Below are positions 34,886 to 44,101 of a stretch of DNA of 64,000 nt, in pieces. The notes under the pieces were generated by a model. That model made no database searches, was not told where the DNA came from, and saw nothing but the letters and a program-made list of their open reading frames with translations. The stretch is from an uncultured Bacteroides sp. (GTDB lineage: Bacteria > Bacteroidota > Bacteroidia > Bacteroidales > Bacteroidaceae): positions 1-64,000 of the forward strand of contig CABUKU010000017.1 of NCBI GenBank assembly GCA_902492205.1, in the 5' to 3' direction. Both the position numbers and the translations under genes were made by a program. Numbering within the stretch: position 1 is the first letter of the stretch; each line of letters begins with the position of its first letter.

Positions 34886-36550
34886 ATGAAAAAAATCAAA
34901 ATATATGCAGCTTGTGCTTCTCTTATGTTGCTTGGATTGGCAAGTTGTGATGTCGAAAATCTGAATGACAATCCGAATAAACCTACAATCGAACAAGGCG
35001 GTGCTTTGGTAAGTGAAGCATTACTTGGCGGTACGATACGTGCCGGTATCATTATCGAAGGTGATGTCGAAGAACGTAGCCGTTCTTTGCAGACCGACTT
35101 CTATTCTCAGGTAGTGGTTGATTGTGGTAGCTGGGGAACCAAGAATTATGACACCAATGATGGTTGGAATAACAGTACATGGACTGCATACCTGAAACAG
35201 GTATCCATACTGGCTACAGGTATCAGAGGCTTGGAAGCCGATAATAGTTCTAATCCTAATTTATTGGCTTTTGCCAAAACATGGCGTGTGTACGTTCATA
35301 GTTTGGGATGTGATAAATTCGGTCCGATGCCTTTTATGACTTCGGAAGAATCCGGAACCAATCCCGCTTATCGTTCTGTAGAAGATATTTATACCGAATA
35401 TTTTTCCGAATTGGACGCTGCGGCTAAGTTATATACCCAAGGTGGAAAGGTTTTCAAGAATGCTTCAACAGATGTTGTGTTTGGAAATGATGCAGAAAAA
35501 TGGCAAAAGTTTAATAATTCTCTTCGTTTGCGTTTGGCTCTTCGCCTATCCGAAATTGCTCTCGATGTTTGTGCAACTCAGGCAGCAGCGGCTTTGGCAG
35601 CTCCGGGCGGAGTGATGGCTTCTGCTGCCGATGATGCACGTTGTGCAGTTGTCGGTGACGGCGGTTGGGGAAACAAATACAACTATTATATGTTCCAAGT
35701 GTCATGGGGAACTCCTTCCAATATGTCCCAGTCATTTGAACGTTTGGTAACAAACATTGGTGGTATCAATTTCCCGACAGGTTTGAAGAACTATACAACA
35801 GGCGTAGCATTATCAGCAACTCATCCGGCTAAAGTAGATCCTCGTGCCCCGATTATGTTTATGCCGGCACAAGGCAACGGAAATTGGAAAGGTATACCTT
35901 ACGGACCTAAAACTACAGAACAGAATAAAGGTGATTATTTAGGTACAAGTTACGCTGAAATGGGTGGATATTTATATCCGGAAGGCGAAGAGAATTTTAA
36001 TCGTCCTTATGACTTGATGCTTTATGAAGAAGTTTGTTTCTTGAAAGCTGAGGCTTATTCAAGAGGCATCCTTACAGGGGGAAATGCCAAGCAGGCTTAT
36101 GAAGACGGAGTCCGTGCTTCTTTTGCAACTTGGGGAGCTCAAGGTGTAGATGAATATCTGGCTTCAACAGAGAAAAACTATGCAGGGACAAGTGCCAAGT
36201 GGGAAGACACAGCAGGTCCGGGTAATACTCAATTGGAGAAAATCATCACTCAGAAATACATTGCCGGTGGAATCGACTTGTCACAAGAATCATGGTGCGA
36301 CAAGCGCCGTTTAAATCTTCCGCGTTTGGATGTGGCTATTTATAGAGTTGAGTCTTTGTATGATAATAGCAATAAAGACATCACGAAGCCTGAAAACTTT
36401 ATTCAACGCTTGCAGTATCCTTCAAGAGAAGTTCAAATAAATGGAGCATTCTATGAGGCAGGAGTGAAAGCGCTGGGAGGCAAAGATAATGTAACCACTC
36501 CAATTTGGTGGGCATCAGGAAAAAAGAATTATTGTACTTCTGATAAATAG
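34886..36550 (+). CDS. SusD/RagB-family nutrient-binding lipoprotein
   Basis: A 554-residue surface lipoprotein with lipobox LASC. It is of the SusD-like type with an early LNDNPNKPT segment and a helical TPR-like body, forming the lid over the SusC barrel. Features include YTEYFSELDAAAKLY, WQKFNNSLRLRLALRLSE, PYDLMLYEEVCFLKAEAYSRG and the C-terminal ITQKYIAG block. The last genes of the transcript are this pair, followed by a terminator. Confidence 0.93.
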   Translation: MKKIKIYAACASLMLLGLASCDVENLNDNPNKPTIEQGGALVSEALLGGTIRAGIIIEGDVEERSRSLQTDFYSQVVVDCGSWGTKNYDTNDGWNNSTWTAYLKQVSILATGIRGLEADNSSNPNLLAFAKTWRVYVHSLGCDKFGPMPFMTSEESGTNPAYRSVEDIYTEYFSELDAAAKLYTQGGKVFKNASTDVVFGNDAEKWQKFNNSLRLRLALRLSEIALDVCATQAAAALAAPGGVMASAADDARCAVVGDGGWGNKYNYYMFQVSWGTPSNMSQSFERLVTNIGGINFPTGLKNYTTGVALSATHPAKVDPRAPIMFMPAQGNGNWKGIPYGPKTTEQNKGDYLGTSYAEMGGYLYPEGEENFNRPYDLMLYEEVCFLKAEAYSRGILTGGNAKQAYEDGVRASFATWGAQGVDEYLASTEKNYAGTSAKWEDTAGPGNTQLEKIITQKYIAGGIDLSQESWCDKRRLNLPRLDVAIYRVESLYDNSNKDITKPENFIQRLQYPSREVQINGAFYEAGVKALGGKDNVTTPIWWASGKKNYCTSDK

Positions 36551-36612
36551 ATGAAAATATTCCATATTGATAAGGCTTTTATAAAATGTTAGGTTAATAA
36601 TAAAAGCAATGG

Positions 36613-36644
36613 GGCCGCCCTGTTGCGAAATAGGACGGCTTTTT
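36613..36644 (+). terminator. terminator of the SusC/SusD transcript
   Basis: The stem ggccgccct / aggacggct, with one wobble pair, is followed by tttt. Confidence 0.65.
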
Positions 36645-36670
36645 AAGTCCTGACAATAAAAGCTGAATAG

Positions 36671-36710
36671 AAAAGGTGATATGTTTGTTATGCAAACACA
36701 TCACCTTTTT
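36671..36710 (-). terminator. terminator of the DcaP-like gene
   Basis: The stem aaaaggtgatatgtttg / caaacacatcacctttt has one mismatch. It carries T-runs on both strands and lies 20 bp after the DcaP-like stop. Confidence 0.75.
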
Positions 36711-36730
36711 ATTTATATGAATAAGCCTAT

Positions 36731-38020
36731 TTAGAAATTATACTGCACAGAAACATTCACGCGGTTGGCATGGTTGCTTTCACCGCCAAAATCTTTTCTA
36801 TATCCACGTAGATATTCTGCACCTACCTGCATATTCTTTGTTACGTTGTAGAACATATTGGCCACGAAATAACGTCCGGTGCGAAACATATCCGGTTCGT
36901 CACTCGGATAACCTTTCTCGGAATAAAGTCTTGATTGGCTGTAAGAGGATGAAATGAACAGGTTCGGAGTGAAGTTATATTGCAATCCGGCATACCATCC
37001 CAGCATTGGCAAAACCTGCATCTTTCCTTCCTGATCGGGATCGGGAACGAGGTCTACGTTGAGGTTGCTTAAATCGTTCATATATGCACCGATACCGCGA
37101 CCATAAGTCATTTGTCCATAAACCGTCAGATTCTTGGCTACGGTGAAGGTGGTTGAACCCTGAAATCCCCAGCCTACTTTGGATTTGGCTTGTTCGGATA
37201 CAAGATCGGAATAAGTCATGCTGCGCACGATGGCTCCGGCACGTACATGGCTTGCACTGTTCCAATTATATTGCAGATAAGCGGGGAAAGTAGGAGCCCG
37301 CTGAGTGCCGATGGAAGTAAATTCATTCGTTGTTCCGTCTACATCAGGTACTTCGATAGCCACACCGAATTTAAGGTTGTAAGGTAACTTATGTTCGTAG
37401 CGTAACATTGCCGAACGGTAAATTGCCATTCCGCCCGGACCGGCAAAGTCTACTGTGGGAGGTGCTGCGGGAAGGTCCATGAATGTACCCCAACCATAAC
37501 CGACGGTGAAGCCGAGGAAGCTGGCATAAGCATTGGTAAGTTGGAAAGTATTTCCACTGCCACGGAAATCTCCCGATGTATAAACCACAAAGTTGCCTAA
37601 ACGCTTGGTTTTGCCCACCAGTTTAAGGAAGATGGTGGAAGTGGTAGGGTCCATTTGGAACTGGTTGCGCGCATAGTCGCCCGAATGTTTGTTTGGAATA
37701 AGGGCAGGATAGAAATCCACGTCATCCACTATGCCACCAAAGTCATATTCGGTAGTCAGTTTCACGTATCCGCCGATACCGAGTGCGAACTTCCCTTTCT
37801 GGTCGGTAAGCAGGAAGCGGGGAGCTTTCGGATCTTGGAATCTCCTTGTCTGCGGATCGTCCATGATTTTAATAATCTCGTCACCGGCTTTGTCCCGGGA
37901 AACAAACATCACAGAATTGGGTTCTTCATCCTCGATGATAACCTTCTTCTGAGCCTGAGCGCAGATAGGCAGGAGGCCTACTGCAAGTAGCGAAGCTACG
38001 GTCTTGAACATTGTTCTCAT
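36731..38020 (-). CDS. DcaP-like outer membrane porin
   Basis: A 429-residue protein with a cleavable signal (LLPICAQA). A short N-terminal helical or coiled segment is followed by a beta-barrel of the DcaP trimeric porin type: GKFALGIGGYVKLTTEYDFGG, IFLKLVGKTKRLGNFVVY, TVGYGWGTFMDLPAAPPTVDFAGPGG and the terminal VSVQYNF. DcaP porins admit small anionic solutes such as dicarboxylates. It is a single-gene transcript, with repeat DNA upstream. Confidence 0.82.
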   Translation of the reverse strand: MRTMFKTVASLLAVGLLPICAQAQKKVIIEDEEPNSVMFVSRDKAGDEIIKIMDDPQTRRFQDPKAPRFLLTDQKGKFALGIGGYVKLTTEYDFGGIVDDVDFYPALIPNKHSGDYARNQFQMDPTTSTIFLKLVGKTKRLGNFVVYTSGDFRGSGNTFQLTNAYASFLGFTVGYGWGTFMDLPAAPPTVDFAGPGGMAIYRSAMLRYEHKLPYNLKFGVAIEVPDVDGTTNEFTSIGTQRAPTFPAYLQYNWNSASHVRAGAIVRSMTYSDLVSEQAKSKVGWGFQGSTTFTVAKNLTVYGQMTYGRGIGAYMNDLSNLNVDLVPDPDQEGKMQVLPMLGWYAGLQYNFTPNLFISSSYSQSRLYSEKGYPSDEPDMFRTGRYFVANMFYNVTKNMQVGAEYLRGYRKDFGGESNHANRVNVSVQYNF

Positions 38021-38130
38021 TTAAGTTAAGTTTAGGTGAATACTTTCTCCCTAAACAACTTAAATGTGGAATGGTTGAACGAAATAAGTTAAACATCCCG
38101 TTTAATGCCCGTACACATGTCCATTCTTGC

Positions 38131-38447
38131 GAAGAAACAAACCTCTTGACAGTTGTCACGTAATCACTCGACAATTGTCACGCACTCACTTGACAATTGT
38201 CGAGTGATTACGTGACAACTGTCAAGAGGTCTGTTCTTCGGCAGAAGTTTGTCAACACTTGCCCGGTAACATATCTGTGTAAGCATTGAAACCGGAGCCG
38301 ATAAGAGGATATTTTGAAAAGTTTTTAGCCTGAATTTCACAAAAGGGTGACGGCAAATGGCAAAAGTGACGCTAACAAAAAAGTTGCAATCACCCCTGAA
38401 ACCATTTGATACAAGCTGATACAGGAAATTGGTGACGGGTGATTGCA
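38131..38447. repeat. array-core-hairpin element, locus 3
   Basis: The array holds four 22-nt units starting at 38145, 38167, 38189 and 38211, each with a gacaaNtgtc palindrome. As a whole it is a perfect 39-bp inverted repeat (38141-38179 with 38192-38230, 12-nt spacer). A core of about 156 bp (38231-38386) follows. The end hairpin has arms gttgcaatcaccc (38383-38395) and gggtgattgcaac and a loop with ccctgaaaccattt. The core is almost identical to an inverted copy at 61849-62159. A 94-codon minus-strand frame here is a reading of the repeat, not a gene. The gap 38021-38467 holds nothing else. Confidence 0.9.
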
Positions 38448-38467
38448 ACTTTCTAAAACTTTTGTTT

Positions 38468-39739
38468 TTAGTCGTGTCGATGGAACAGTTCTTTCAGCTT
38501 TACCGTTTTGTTGTTAATCAACGGCTTTGCCCAGAAACCGATGGCTGTGATATAAATGACAAACACAAGGATGAACAGCATCCCGATGCGCAGGTTTGTA
38601 GCATCGGCTATGGTGCTCACGATGAGAGGACCGCCTGCACCACCTGCAAGTCCCGAACAAAGGATGCCGGCAAACGAACCGTGATTCTCCGAAGCTGAGT
38701 TGAGCGCAAGGGAAAAGACAATGGAAAACATCATGGAAATACTGAAACCGATTGCCGGGAATGCAATCATCGATACTTCCCGTGAACCGAACAATGCGCT
38801 GACAAGCAATATAATGGTAAGTATTCCCGAATAAACAAGTATCTTTTTGCTGTCGAAGAGTTTCAGTAACAGCATCCCGACGATGCAGCCTGCTGTCATG
38901 CCTCCCCAGAAATAACTGACAATACGTGCACCGGTTACTTGCGGATCTACTCCGTGATACTTTTCAAGGAAGGTGCTCATAAAGATGCTTGTTCCTTGTT
39001 CTGTGCTGACGTAGCAAAATACACCGAGGAAGAACAACCATACATATCCTTTCTTGAAGAGTTTCAGGTAGGATGCCTTTGTGCCGGCTTTCTCGTCCGA
39101 TTTCAGTTCTATCTTCGGGATTCGGGAAAAGATAACGGCAATAATCATTATCAGCAGAATGGCGGTGAATACCCAATAAAGCGATACCCACGGAAGTTGA
39201 GGGGGAGTAACCCGCGCCAACATATCGATAAATAAGTTCTTTCCCGAAACATAGGTTGCTGCATCGAGGTTCTTAATCAGGTATGTATAAACAAGGGGGC
39301 TGACGAAAGAAGCGGTTCCGAACATCAGTTGTGCGAGTTCGGCAACAAAAGCGTAGTTCTCTTCGCCTCCTGCTACCCGTTGAAGCGGGTTCAGCACTGT
39401 TTGCAACATTGCCATTCCCAAACCGATAATGAAACAGGATGCGAGCAGCATGGGATAGACCGGATAACAGGCGAAGATAAGTGTTCCGATGAAAGGCATC
39501 AGCCAACCACAGAACAGCACGGGTTTCTCTCCATAACGGTCAATGAGTATCCCGGCAGGAATACTCATTATGGCATAAGCAATGAAAAAGAAAGTGGGGA
39601 TGAAGCCTGCCATTGCAAGGTTCTTCAAACTGAATCCGTTGATGATGTCGGGGATTAACGGTCCGAGGATGTTTGTAATAAAGGATATTACAAACCAGAA
39701 CATCATAATAAGAGCCAGAAGCCCGATATTCCTTTTCAT
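38468..39739 (-). CDS. MFS sugar permease, FucP/glucose-galactose type
   Basis: A 423-residue MFS symporter with 12 hydrophobic segments. Features of the FucP group are NILGPLIPDIINGFSLKNLAMAGFIPTFFFIAYAIMSIPAG, LIDRYGEKPVLFCGW, GLGMAMLQTVLNPLQRVAGGEENYAFVAELAQLMFG and CYVSTEQGTSIFMSTFLEKYHG. It lies 4 bp downstream of a ROK sugar kinase, so the pair probably imports and phosphorylates a hexose such as glucose, N-acetylglucosamine or a related sugar. Confidence 0.9.
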   Translation of the reverse strand: MKRNIGLLALIMMFWFVISFITNILGPLIPDIINGFSLKNLAMAGFIPTFFFIAYAIMSIPAGILIDRYGEKPVLFCGWLMPFIGTLIFACYPVYPMLLASCFIIGLGMAMLQTVLNPLQRVAGGEENYAFVAELAQLMFGTASFVSPLVYTYLIKNLDAATYVSGKNLFIDMLARVTPPQLPWVSLYWVFTAILLIMIIAVIFSRIPKIELKSDEKAGTKASYLKLFKKGYVWLFFLGVFCYVSTEQGTSIFMSTFLEKYHGVDPQVTGARIVSYFWGGMTAGCIVGMLLLKLFDSKKILVYSGILTIILLVSALFGSREVSMIAFPAIGFSISMMFSIVFSLALNSASENHGSFAGILCSGLAGGAGGPLIVSTIADATNLRIGMLFILVFVIYITAIGFWAKPLINNKTVKLKELFHRHD

Positions 39740-39743
39740 TTGT

Positions 39744-40697
39744 TTAGTCTGTTAGTGAGAATACAAGATAGGCTGCTCCCATGCATCCGGCTTTGTTGCC
39801 GAGAGTGGCTCCCATGACTACTGTATTTACCGAAGTGTCTTTCATGGCATTCTTCATGGCATGTTCCCGTATCTTTTCAATGTAGAAGTCTCCGGCTTCC
39901 GAGAGTCCTCCGCCAATCACGATGCGTTGCGGGCTGAATATGTTGATAAATCCTGCAATGCCCCTGCCCAGATAGTAACAATGATCGTCAAGGCATTTGG
40001 TGGCGATGGCGTCTCCTTCTTTATATAATTTTACGATGGTGATACCGTTTGCTTCTTCCTCGGGTATTTCTTTTCCTGCTTCTTTGTTTGCTTTCACAAA
40101 GCTGCGGACAAGGGCGGAAGTGGAAGCATAAGTCTCAAGACAACCTACAGAACCGCAGTTGCAAGGTTCTCCGTCTGTAAAGAGTGGTGTGTGTCCCAGT
40201 TCGGTACCACGGTTGTCAAACCCGTTGAAGAGTTCGCCGTTGATAATGATTGCTCCGCCTATTCCTGTTCCTATGGTTAAGAATACTACATGCGTACAGC
40301 CTTTCCCGGCTCCGTAATGTGTTTCGCCCAATCCCATCAGGTTAGCATCATTATTAAGGAATACGGGCAGTTCGGTCTGCCTCTCCATGATGTCTGCCAA
40401 AGGAAGGTTTTCCCAGCCTTTGATGTTGTCGGCTCCGCCAAGTACGATGCGGTTGGTTGTGTCGATGATTCCCGGTGTTCCTATTCCCACACCTTTAACA
40501 GGCAGGTTATGTTGGTCGGCATAAGCTTTGGTGAGCTTAACCGCTTTTACTAATTGTTCAACTACTGCATCGGCAGATTCATCGGCACGTGCAGGGATTT
40601 TGTCCGAGAACAGGAAGTTGCCCTCTCCATCGACTAAAGCAAATTTAATGGAAGTTCCGCCAAGGTCAATGGCGATAGCATATTTATTGGTATTCAT
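39744..40697 (-). CDS. ROK-family sugar kinase (glucokinase-like)
   Basis: A 317-residue ROK kinase. The ATP-binding motif is IAIDLGGTSIKFALVDGEG, the sugar-binding segment is NDANLMGLGETHYGAGKG, and GTGIGGAIIINGELFNG contains the catalytic region. The zinc-binding CNCGSVGCLETYAS motif is complete, which marks enzymes rather than ROK repressors, and no N-terminal HTH is present. Glucokinase activity is the best guess; other hexoses are possible. It is the first gene of the operon with the permease. Confidence 0.93.
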   Translation of the reverse strand: MNTNKYAIAIDLGGTSIKFALVDGEGNFLFSDKIPARADESADAVVEQLVKAVKLTKAYADQHNLPVKGVGIGTPGIIDTTNRIVLGGADNIKGWENLPLADIMERQTELPVFLNNDANLMGLGETHYGAGKGCTHVVFLTIGTGIGGAIIINGELFNGFDNRGTELGHTPLFTDGEPCNCGSVGCLETYASTSALVRSFVKANKEAGKEIPEEEANGITIVKLYKEGDAIATKCLDDHCYYLGRGIAGFINIFSPQRIVIGGGLSEAGDFYIEKIREHAMKNAMKDTSVNTVVMGATLGNKAGCMGAAYLVFSLTD

Positions 40698-40733
40698 GGT
40701 ATGTAAATTAGGTTATAAGGTAGTATAGTGAAT

Positions 40734-40760
40734 AATGGGTGAAGCGGTGCTTCACCCATT
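40734..40760 (-). terminator. hairpin after trpB
   Basis: The perfect stem aatgggtgaagc / gcttcacccatt has a 3-nt loop and lies between the TrpB2 stop and the kinase start. The T-run is weak, so read-through is possible. Confidence 0.55.
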
Positions 40761-40767
40761 GGTTTGT

Positions 40768-42138
40768 TTATTTAATAAGTTCTTTTACTTCTTCAAGATT
40801 TTTATCTATTTCTTCATCGCTGATGGCATAGTTAACCAAGTCACCGGACAAATATTTGTCATAAGAAGCCATGTCGATTAGTCCGTGACCGGATAAGTTG
40901 AACAAGATAACTTTTTCCTCGCCCTTTTCCGTACACTTGTTTGCTTCATCAATAGCGGCAGCGATGGCATGACATGATTCCGGAGCGGGAATAATACCTT
41001 CTGCTTGGGCAAAGAGGCATCCGGCTTTGAATGAGTCAAGTTGTTTGATGTCTACTGCTTCCATTAAGTTGTCTTTCAGTAATTGGGAAACAATCACTCC
41101 GGCACCGTGATAACGGAGTCCGCCTGCATGGATGTTGGCAGGAGCGAAATTATGTCCTAAAGTAAACATCGGTAACAATGGGGTGTATCCGGCTTCATCA
41201 CCATAGTCATATTCAAATTTACCACGTGTCAGTTTCGGGCACGATGCGGGTTCGGCAGCAATGAATCTTGTTTTCTTGCCGTCAAGGATATTGTGACGCA
41301 TGAATGGGAAAGAGATACCACCGAAGTTGGAACCGCCTCCGAAACAGCCGATAACAATATCGGGATATTCGCCTGCCATTTCCATTTGCTTCTCGGCTTC
41401 CAGTCCGATTATGGTTTGGTGCAGGGTGACGTGGCTTAACACAGAACCTAAAGCATATTTACAGTTAGGGGTAGACATGGCAAGTTCGATAGCTTCCGAA
41501 ATGGCTGTACCTAACGATCCCTGATGATTCGGGTGTGCAGTGATAATATCTTTTCCTGCACGTGTAGACATGGAAGGAGACGGGGTTACTTGCGCACCGA
41601 ATGTCTGCATGATGGAACGACGGTAAGGTTTCTGCTCATAGCTTATCTTTACCATATACACGGCAAGTTCTATTCCAAATGCTTTGGTTGCATAGGAAAG
41701 GGCAGCTCCCCATTGTCCCGCACCGGTTTCGGTTGTCAGGTTGGTAATGCCTTCCTGCTTTGCATAATAAGCTTGCGCCAATGCAGAGTTCAGTTTGTGT
41801 GAACCCACCGGACTGACACTTTCGTTTTTGAAGTAGATATGTGCTGTTGTTCCGATAGCTTTTTCAAGTCCGTAAGCACGTACCAACGGAGTGGAGCGGT
41901 AGTTTTTATACATTTCATGCACTTCTTCCGGGATTTCAATCCATGCGTTGGTCTGATCCAATTCCTGTTGTGAAACAGCTTTGGAGAAAAGAGGATAAAG
42001 ATCTTCGGGAGTAAGCGGTTCTTTGGTTTTAGGGTTAAGGGGAGGCATGGGTTTGTTTACCATATCCGCCTGTATGTTGTACCAATAACGGGGGATTTCA
42101 TCCTCCGGTAGCATGAATCTTTTAGTTTTAGAGCTCAT
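40768..42138 (-). CDS. trpB: tryptophan synthase beta chain-like protein TrpB2
   Basis: A 456-residue PLP enzyme of the TrpB2 group, which joins indole and serine to make tryptophan. It has the long N-terminus (EDEIPRYWYNIQADM) and overall length of TrpB2 rather than the roughly 400 residues of TrpB1. The PLP lysine is in SPVGSHKLNSALAQAYYAK, with TETGAGQWGAAL and the phosphate-binding CFGGGSNFGG. It stands alone without trpA, as is usual for TrpB2, suggesting indole salvage. Confidence 0.95.
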   Translation of the reverse strand: MSSKTKRFMLPEDEIPRYWYNIQADMVNKPMPPLNPKTKEPLTPEDLYPLFSKAVSQQELDQTNAWIEIPEEVHEMYKNYRSTPLVRAYGLEKAIGTTAHIYFKNESVSPVGSHKLNSALAQAYYAKQEGITNLTTETGAGQWGAALSYATKAFGIELAVYMVKISYEQKPYRRSIMQTFGAQVTPSPSMSTRAGKDIITAHPNHQGSLGTAISEAIELAMSTPNCKYALGSVLSHVTLHQTIIGLEAEKQMEMAGEYPDIVIGCFGGGSNFGGISFPFMRHNILDGKKTRFIAAEPASCPKLTRGKFEYDYGDEAGYTPLLPMFTLGHNFAPANIHAGGLRYHGAGVIVSQLLKDNLMEAVDIKQLDSFKAGCLFAQAEGIIPAPESCHAIAAAIDEANKCTEKGEEKVILFNLSGHGLIDMASYDKYLSGDLVNYAISDEEIDKNLEEVKELIK

Positions 42139-42168
42139 AATGTTATTATTTATTTAGTTATCAGAGTT

Positions 42169-42176
42169 CAAAAATA
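42169..42176 (-). promoter_or_regulatory. -7 element of trpB
   Basis: The minus strand reads TATTTTTG, 31 bp before the TrpB2 start. A TTG (plus-strand caa at 42193-42195) lies slightly close, at 16 bp. Confidence 0.4.
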
Positions 42177-42238
42177 TGTATTATTTTTAATCCAAACGAA
42201 TTTTAGATTGTTTTATTTAAAGAATAAGTTATTTTACT

Positions 42239-42246
42239 TAAGTTTG
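42239..42246 (+). promoter_or_regulatory. -7 element of the trkH-trkA operon
   Basis: TAAGTTTG matches the consensus. It lies inside the region upstream of the chosen start and excludes the in-frame ATG at 42208. Confidence 0.5.
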
Positions 42247-42258
42247 TGCAAACGTAAA

Positions 42259-44097
42259 ATGGAAGACAAAATGAAGTTATACCACAAGGCTTTTTTGTAT
42301 CAGAATAAGTGGATACAGCCTTATATTCATATCATTCTCAATTTGATAGACAGCATAACTTTCCTTGCTGCCATTGCTTTAATCGTAGGTGTGGTATATG
42401 AACATGGATTTGTTATCTCCCCCACTGCTTATGCCGAATTGGATATTTTATATAAAGCCGTCTGGATTATATTTCTGATTAATGTAACTGCCCATTTGCT
42501 TCTCGAATATAAGGGGACGAAAAAGAAATATCGTTCTTTGGCATGGTTTCTGAGCGTGATGCTTTATCTCACCTTGGTTCCGGTTATATTCTTTGAACCG
42601 GAAGAGGGAGCAGTCAGGTATGTTTGGCTTCTTTTGAACAGTAAGGCTTACCACCTTATATTGTTGCTTGCGCTTTCTTTTCTCCAGTTGTCTTATGGAA
42701 TAGTGCGTTTGTTGGGAAGAAAAACAAATCCCTCCCTCATTCTTGCCGGTAGTTTCTTTGCTATTATCTGCATAGGTACGGGGTTATTGATGTTGCCTCG
42801 CTGCACGGTGGATGGAATATCGTGGGTGGATTCATTATTCGTCTCCACAAGTGCGGTATGTGTAACAGGGTTAGTCCCGGTTGATGTATCTTCCACTTTC
42901 ACGCCAATGGGGCAAACAGTCATTATTCTGTTAATACAGATCGGAGGTTTGGGAGTAATGACATTGACAAGTTTCTTTGCCATGTTCTTCATGGGAAATA
43001 CTTCTTTGTATAATCAGCTTGCGGTGAGGGATATGGTCAGTTCCGATTCTTTGAGTTCATTGCTTTCCACATTAGTATATATCTTATTGTTTACATTGGC
43101 TATCGAAGCAACGGGGATGATTGTCCTTTTCTTTAGTATTCATGGAACACTGGGAATGGAGATACAAGATGAGATAGCCTTTGCTGCTTTTCATTCTATT
43201 TCGGCTTTCTGTAATGCCGGATTTTCTACTTTACCCAATAATCTGGGTAACTCTATGATAATGGAAAATCACAATCTGTTATATATAACCATTTCTTTAC
43301 TGATTATTTTAGGAGGCATAGGTTTCCCTATATTGGTAAACTTCAAGAATATTGCAGTCTATTATCTGAAACGTGTATGGAGATTTGTTCGTACCGGGAG
43401 AAGGGACAGGCACGAAATGAGCCATTTATATAATTTGAATACAAAGATTGTTTTAGTAGTAACGGCAGTGCTGCTGGTTGTCGGTACTGTGGCAATTGCC
43501 GCTTTTGAATGGAATCATGCATTTGCAGGAATGGGAGTGCAGGATAAACTGGTACAATCATTCTTTAATGCCACTTGTCCGCGTACGGCAGGATTTACGA
43601 GTGTGAGTCTTACGTCGTGTACGGTTCAGACCTTGCTGTTGATGGTTATTCTGATGTTCATTGGTGGTGCGGCTCAGTCAACTGCCGGTGGTATTAAGGT
43701 AAATGCCTTTGCAGTTATTGTCCTTAATCTGGTAGCAGTGTTGAGAGGAAAAGAAAGAGTGGAAGTATTCAGCCGCCAGCTTTCATGGGATTCTATCCGC
43801 CGTGCTAATGCAACGATGCTGATGTATTTGATTATTCTTTTCTTAGGTGTGTTTGTCCTGAGTATGCTGGAACCTCAGGCTTCTATATTGGCTTTGACTT
43901 TTGAGTGTACCTCTGCGTTGAGTACGGTAGGTTCGAGCCTTGATTTGACACCGACTTTGGGCGATGCCAGCAAATTAATTGTTTCTCTTTTGATGTTTGT
44001 GGGACGTGTAGGCGTAATAACCGTTATGCTTGGATTCATCCGTCCGAAGAAAGTGACTAAATATAAATATCCGAAAGATAATATTATAATTAACTAA
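42259..44097 (+). CDS. trkH: potassium uptake protein TrkH/KtrB
   Basis: A 612-residue membrane subunit of a Trk/Ktr potassium transporter. The four P-loop regions are recognisable, for example DSLFVSTSAVCVTGLVPVD, AFHSISAFCNAGFSTLPNN, SFFNATCPRTAGFTSVSL and FECTSALSTVGSSLDLTPTLG. An extra N-terminal membrane part of about 150 residues precedes the core. The start is set by the -7 element at 42239; ATG at 42271 is also possible. It is followed 4 bp later by its regulatory partner trkA. Confidence 0.95.
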   Translation: MEDKMKLYHKAFLYQNKWIQPYIHIILNLIDSITFLAAIALIVGVVYEHGFVISPTAYAELDILYKAVWIIFLINVTAHLLLEYKGTKKKYRSLAWFLSVMLYLTLVPVIFFEPEEGAVRYVWLLLNSKAYHLILLLALSFLQLSYGIVRLLGRKTNPSLILAGSFFAIICIGTGLLMLPRCTVDGISWVDSLFVSTSAVCVTGLVPVDVSSTFTPMGQTVIILLIQIGGLGVMTLTSFFAMFFMGNTSLYNQLAVRDMVSSDSLSSLLSTLVYILLFTLAIEATGMIVLFFSIHGTLGMEIQDEIAFAAFHSISAFCNAGFSTLPNNLGNSMIMENHNLLYITISLLIILGGIGFPILVNFKNIAVYYLKRVWRFVRTGRRDRHEMSHLYNLNTKIVLVVTAVLLVVGTVAIAAFEWNHAFAGMGVQDKLVQSFFNATCPRTAGFTSVSLTSCTVQTLLLMVILMFIGGAAQSTAGGIKVNAFAVIVLNLVAVLRGKERVEVFSRQLSWDSIRRANATMLMYLIILFLGVFVLSMLEPQASILALTFECTSALSTVGSSLDLTPTLGDASKLIVSLLMFVGRVGVITVMLGFIRPKKVTKYKYPKDNIIIN

Positions 44098-44101
44098 TTA
44101 T

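Noticed and set aside
38164..38448. A 94-codon minus-strand frame
   Set aside because: It is a reading of the array-core-hairpin repeat. The same DNA recurs inverted at 62 kb, and the shared hairpin-loop motif of the family is read in different frames at different loci.
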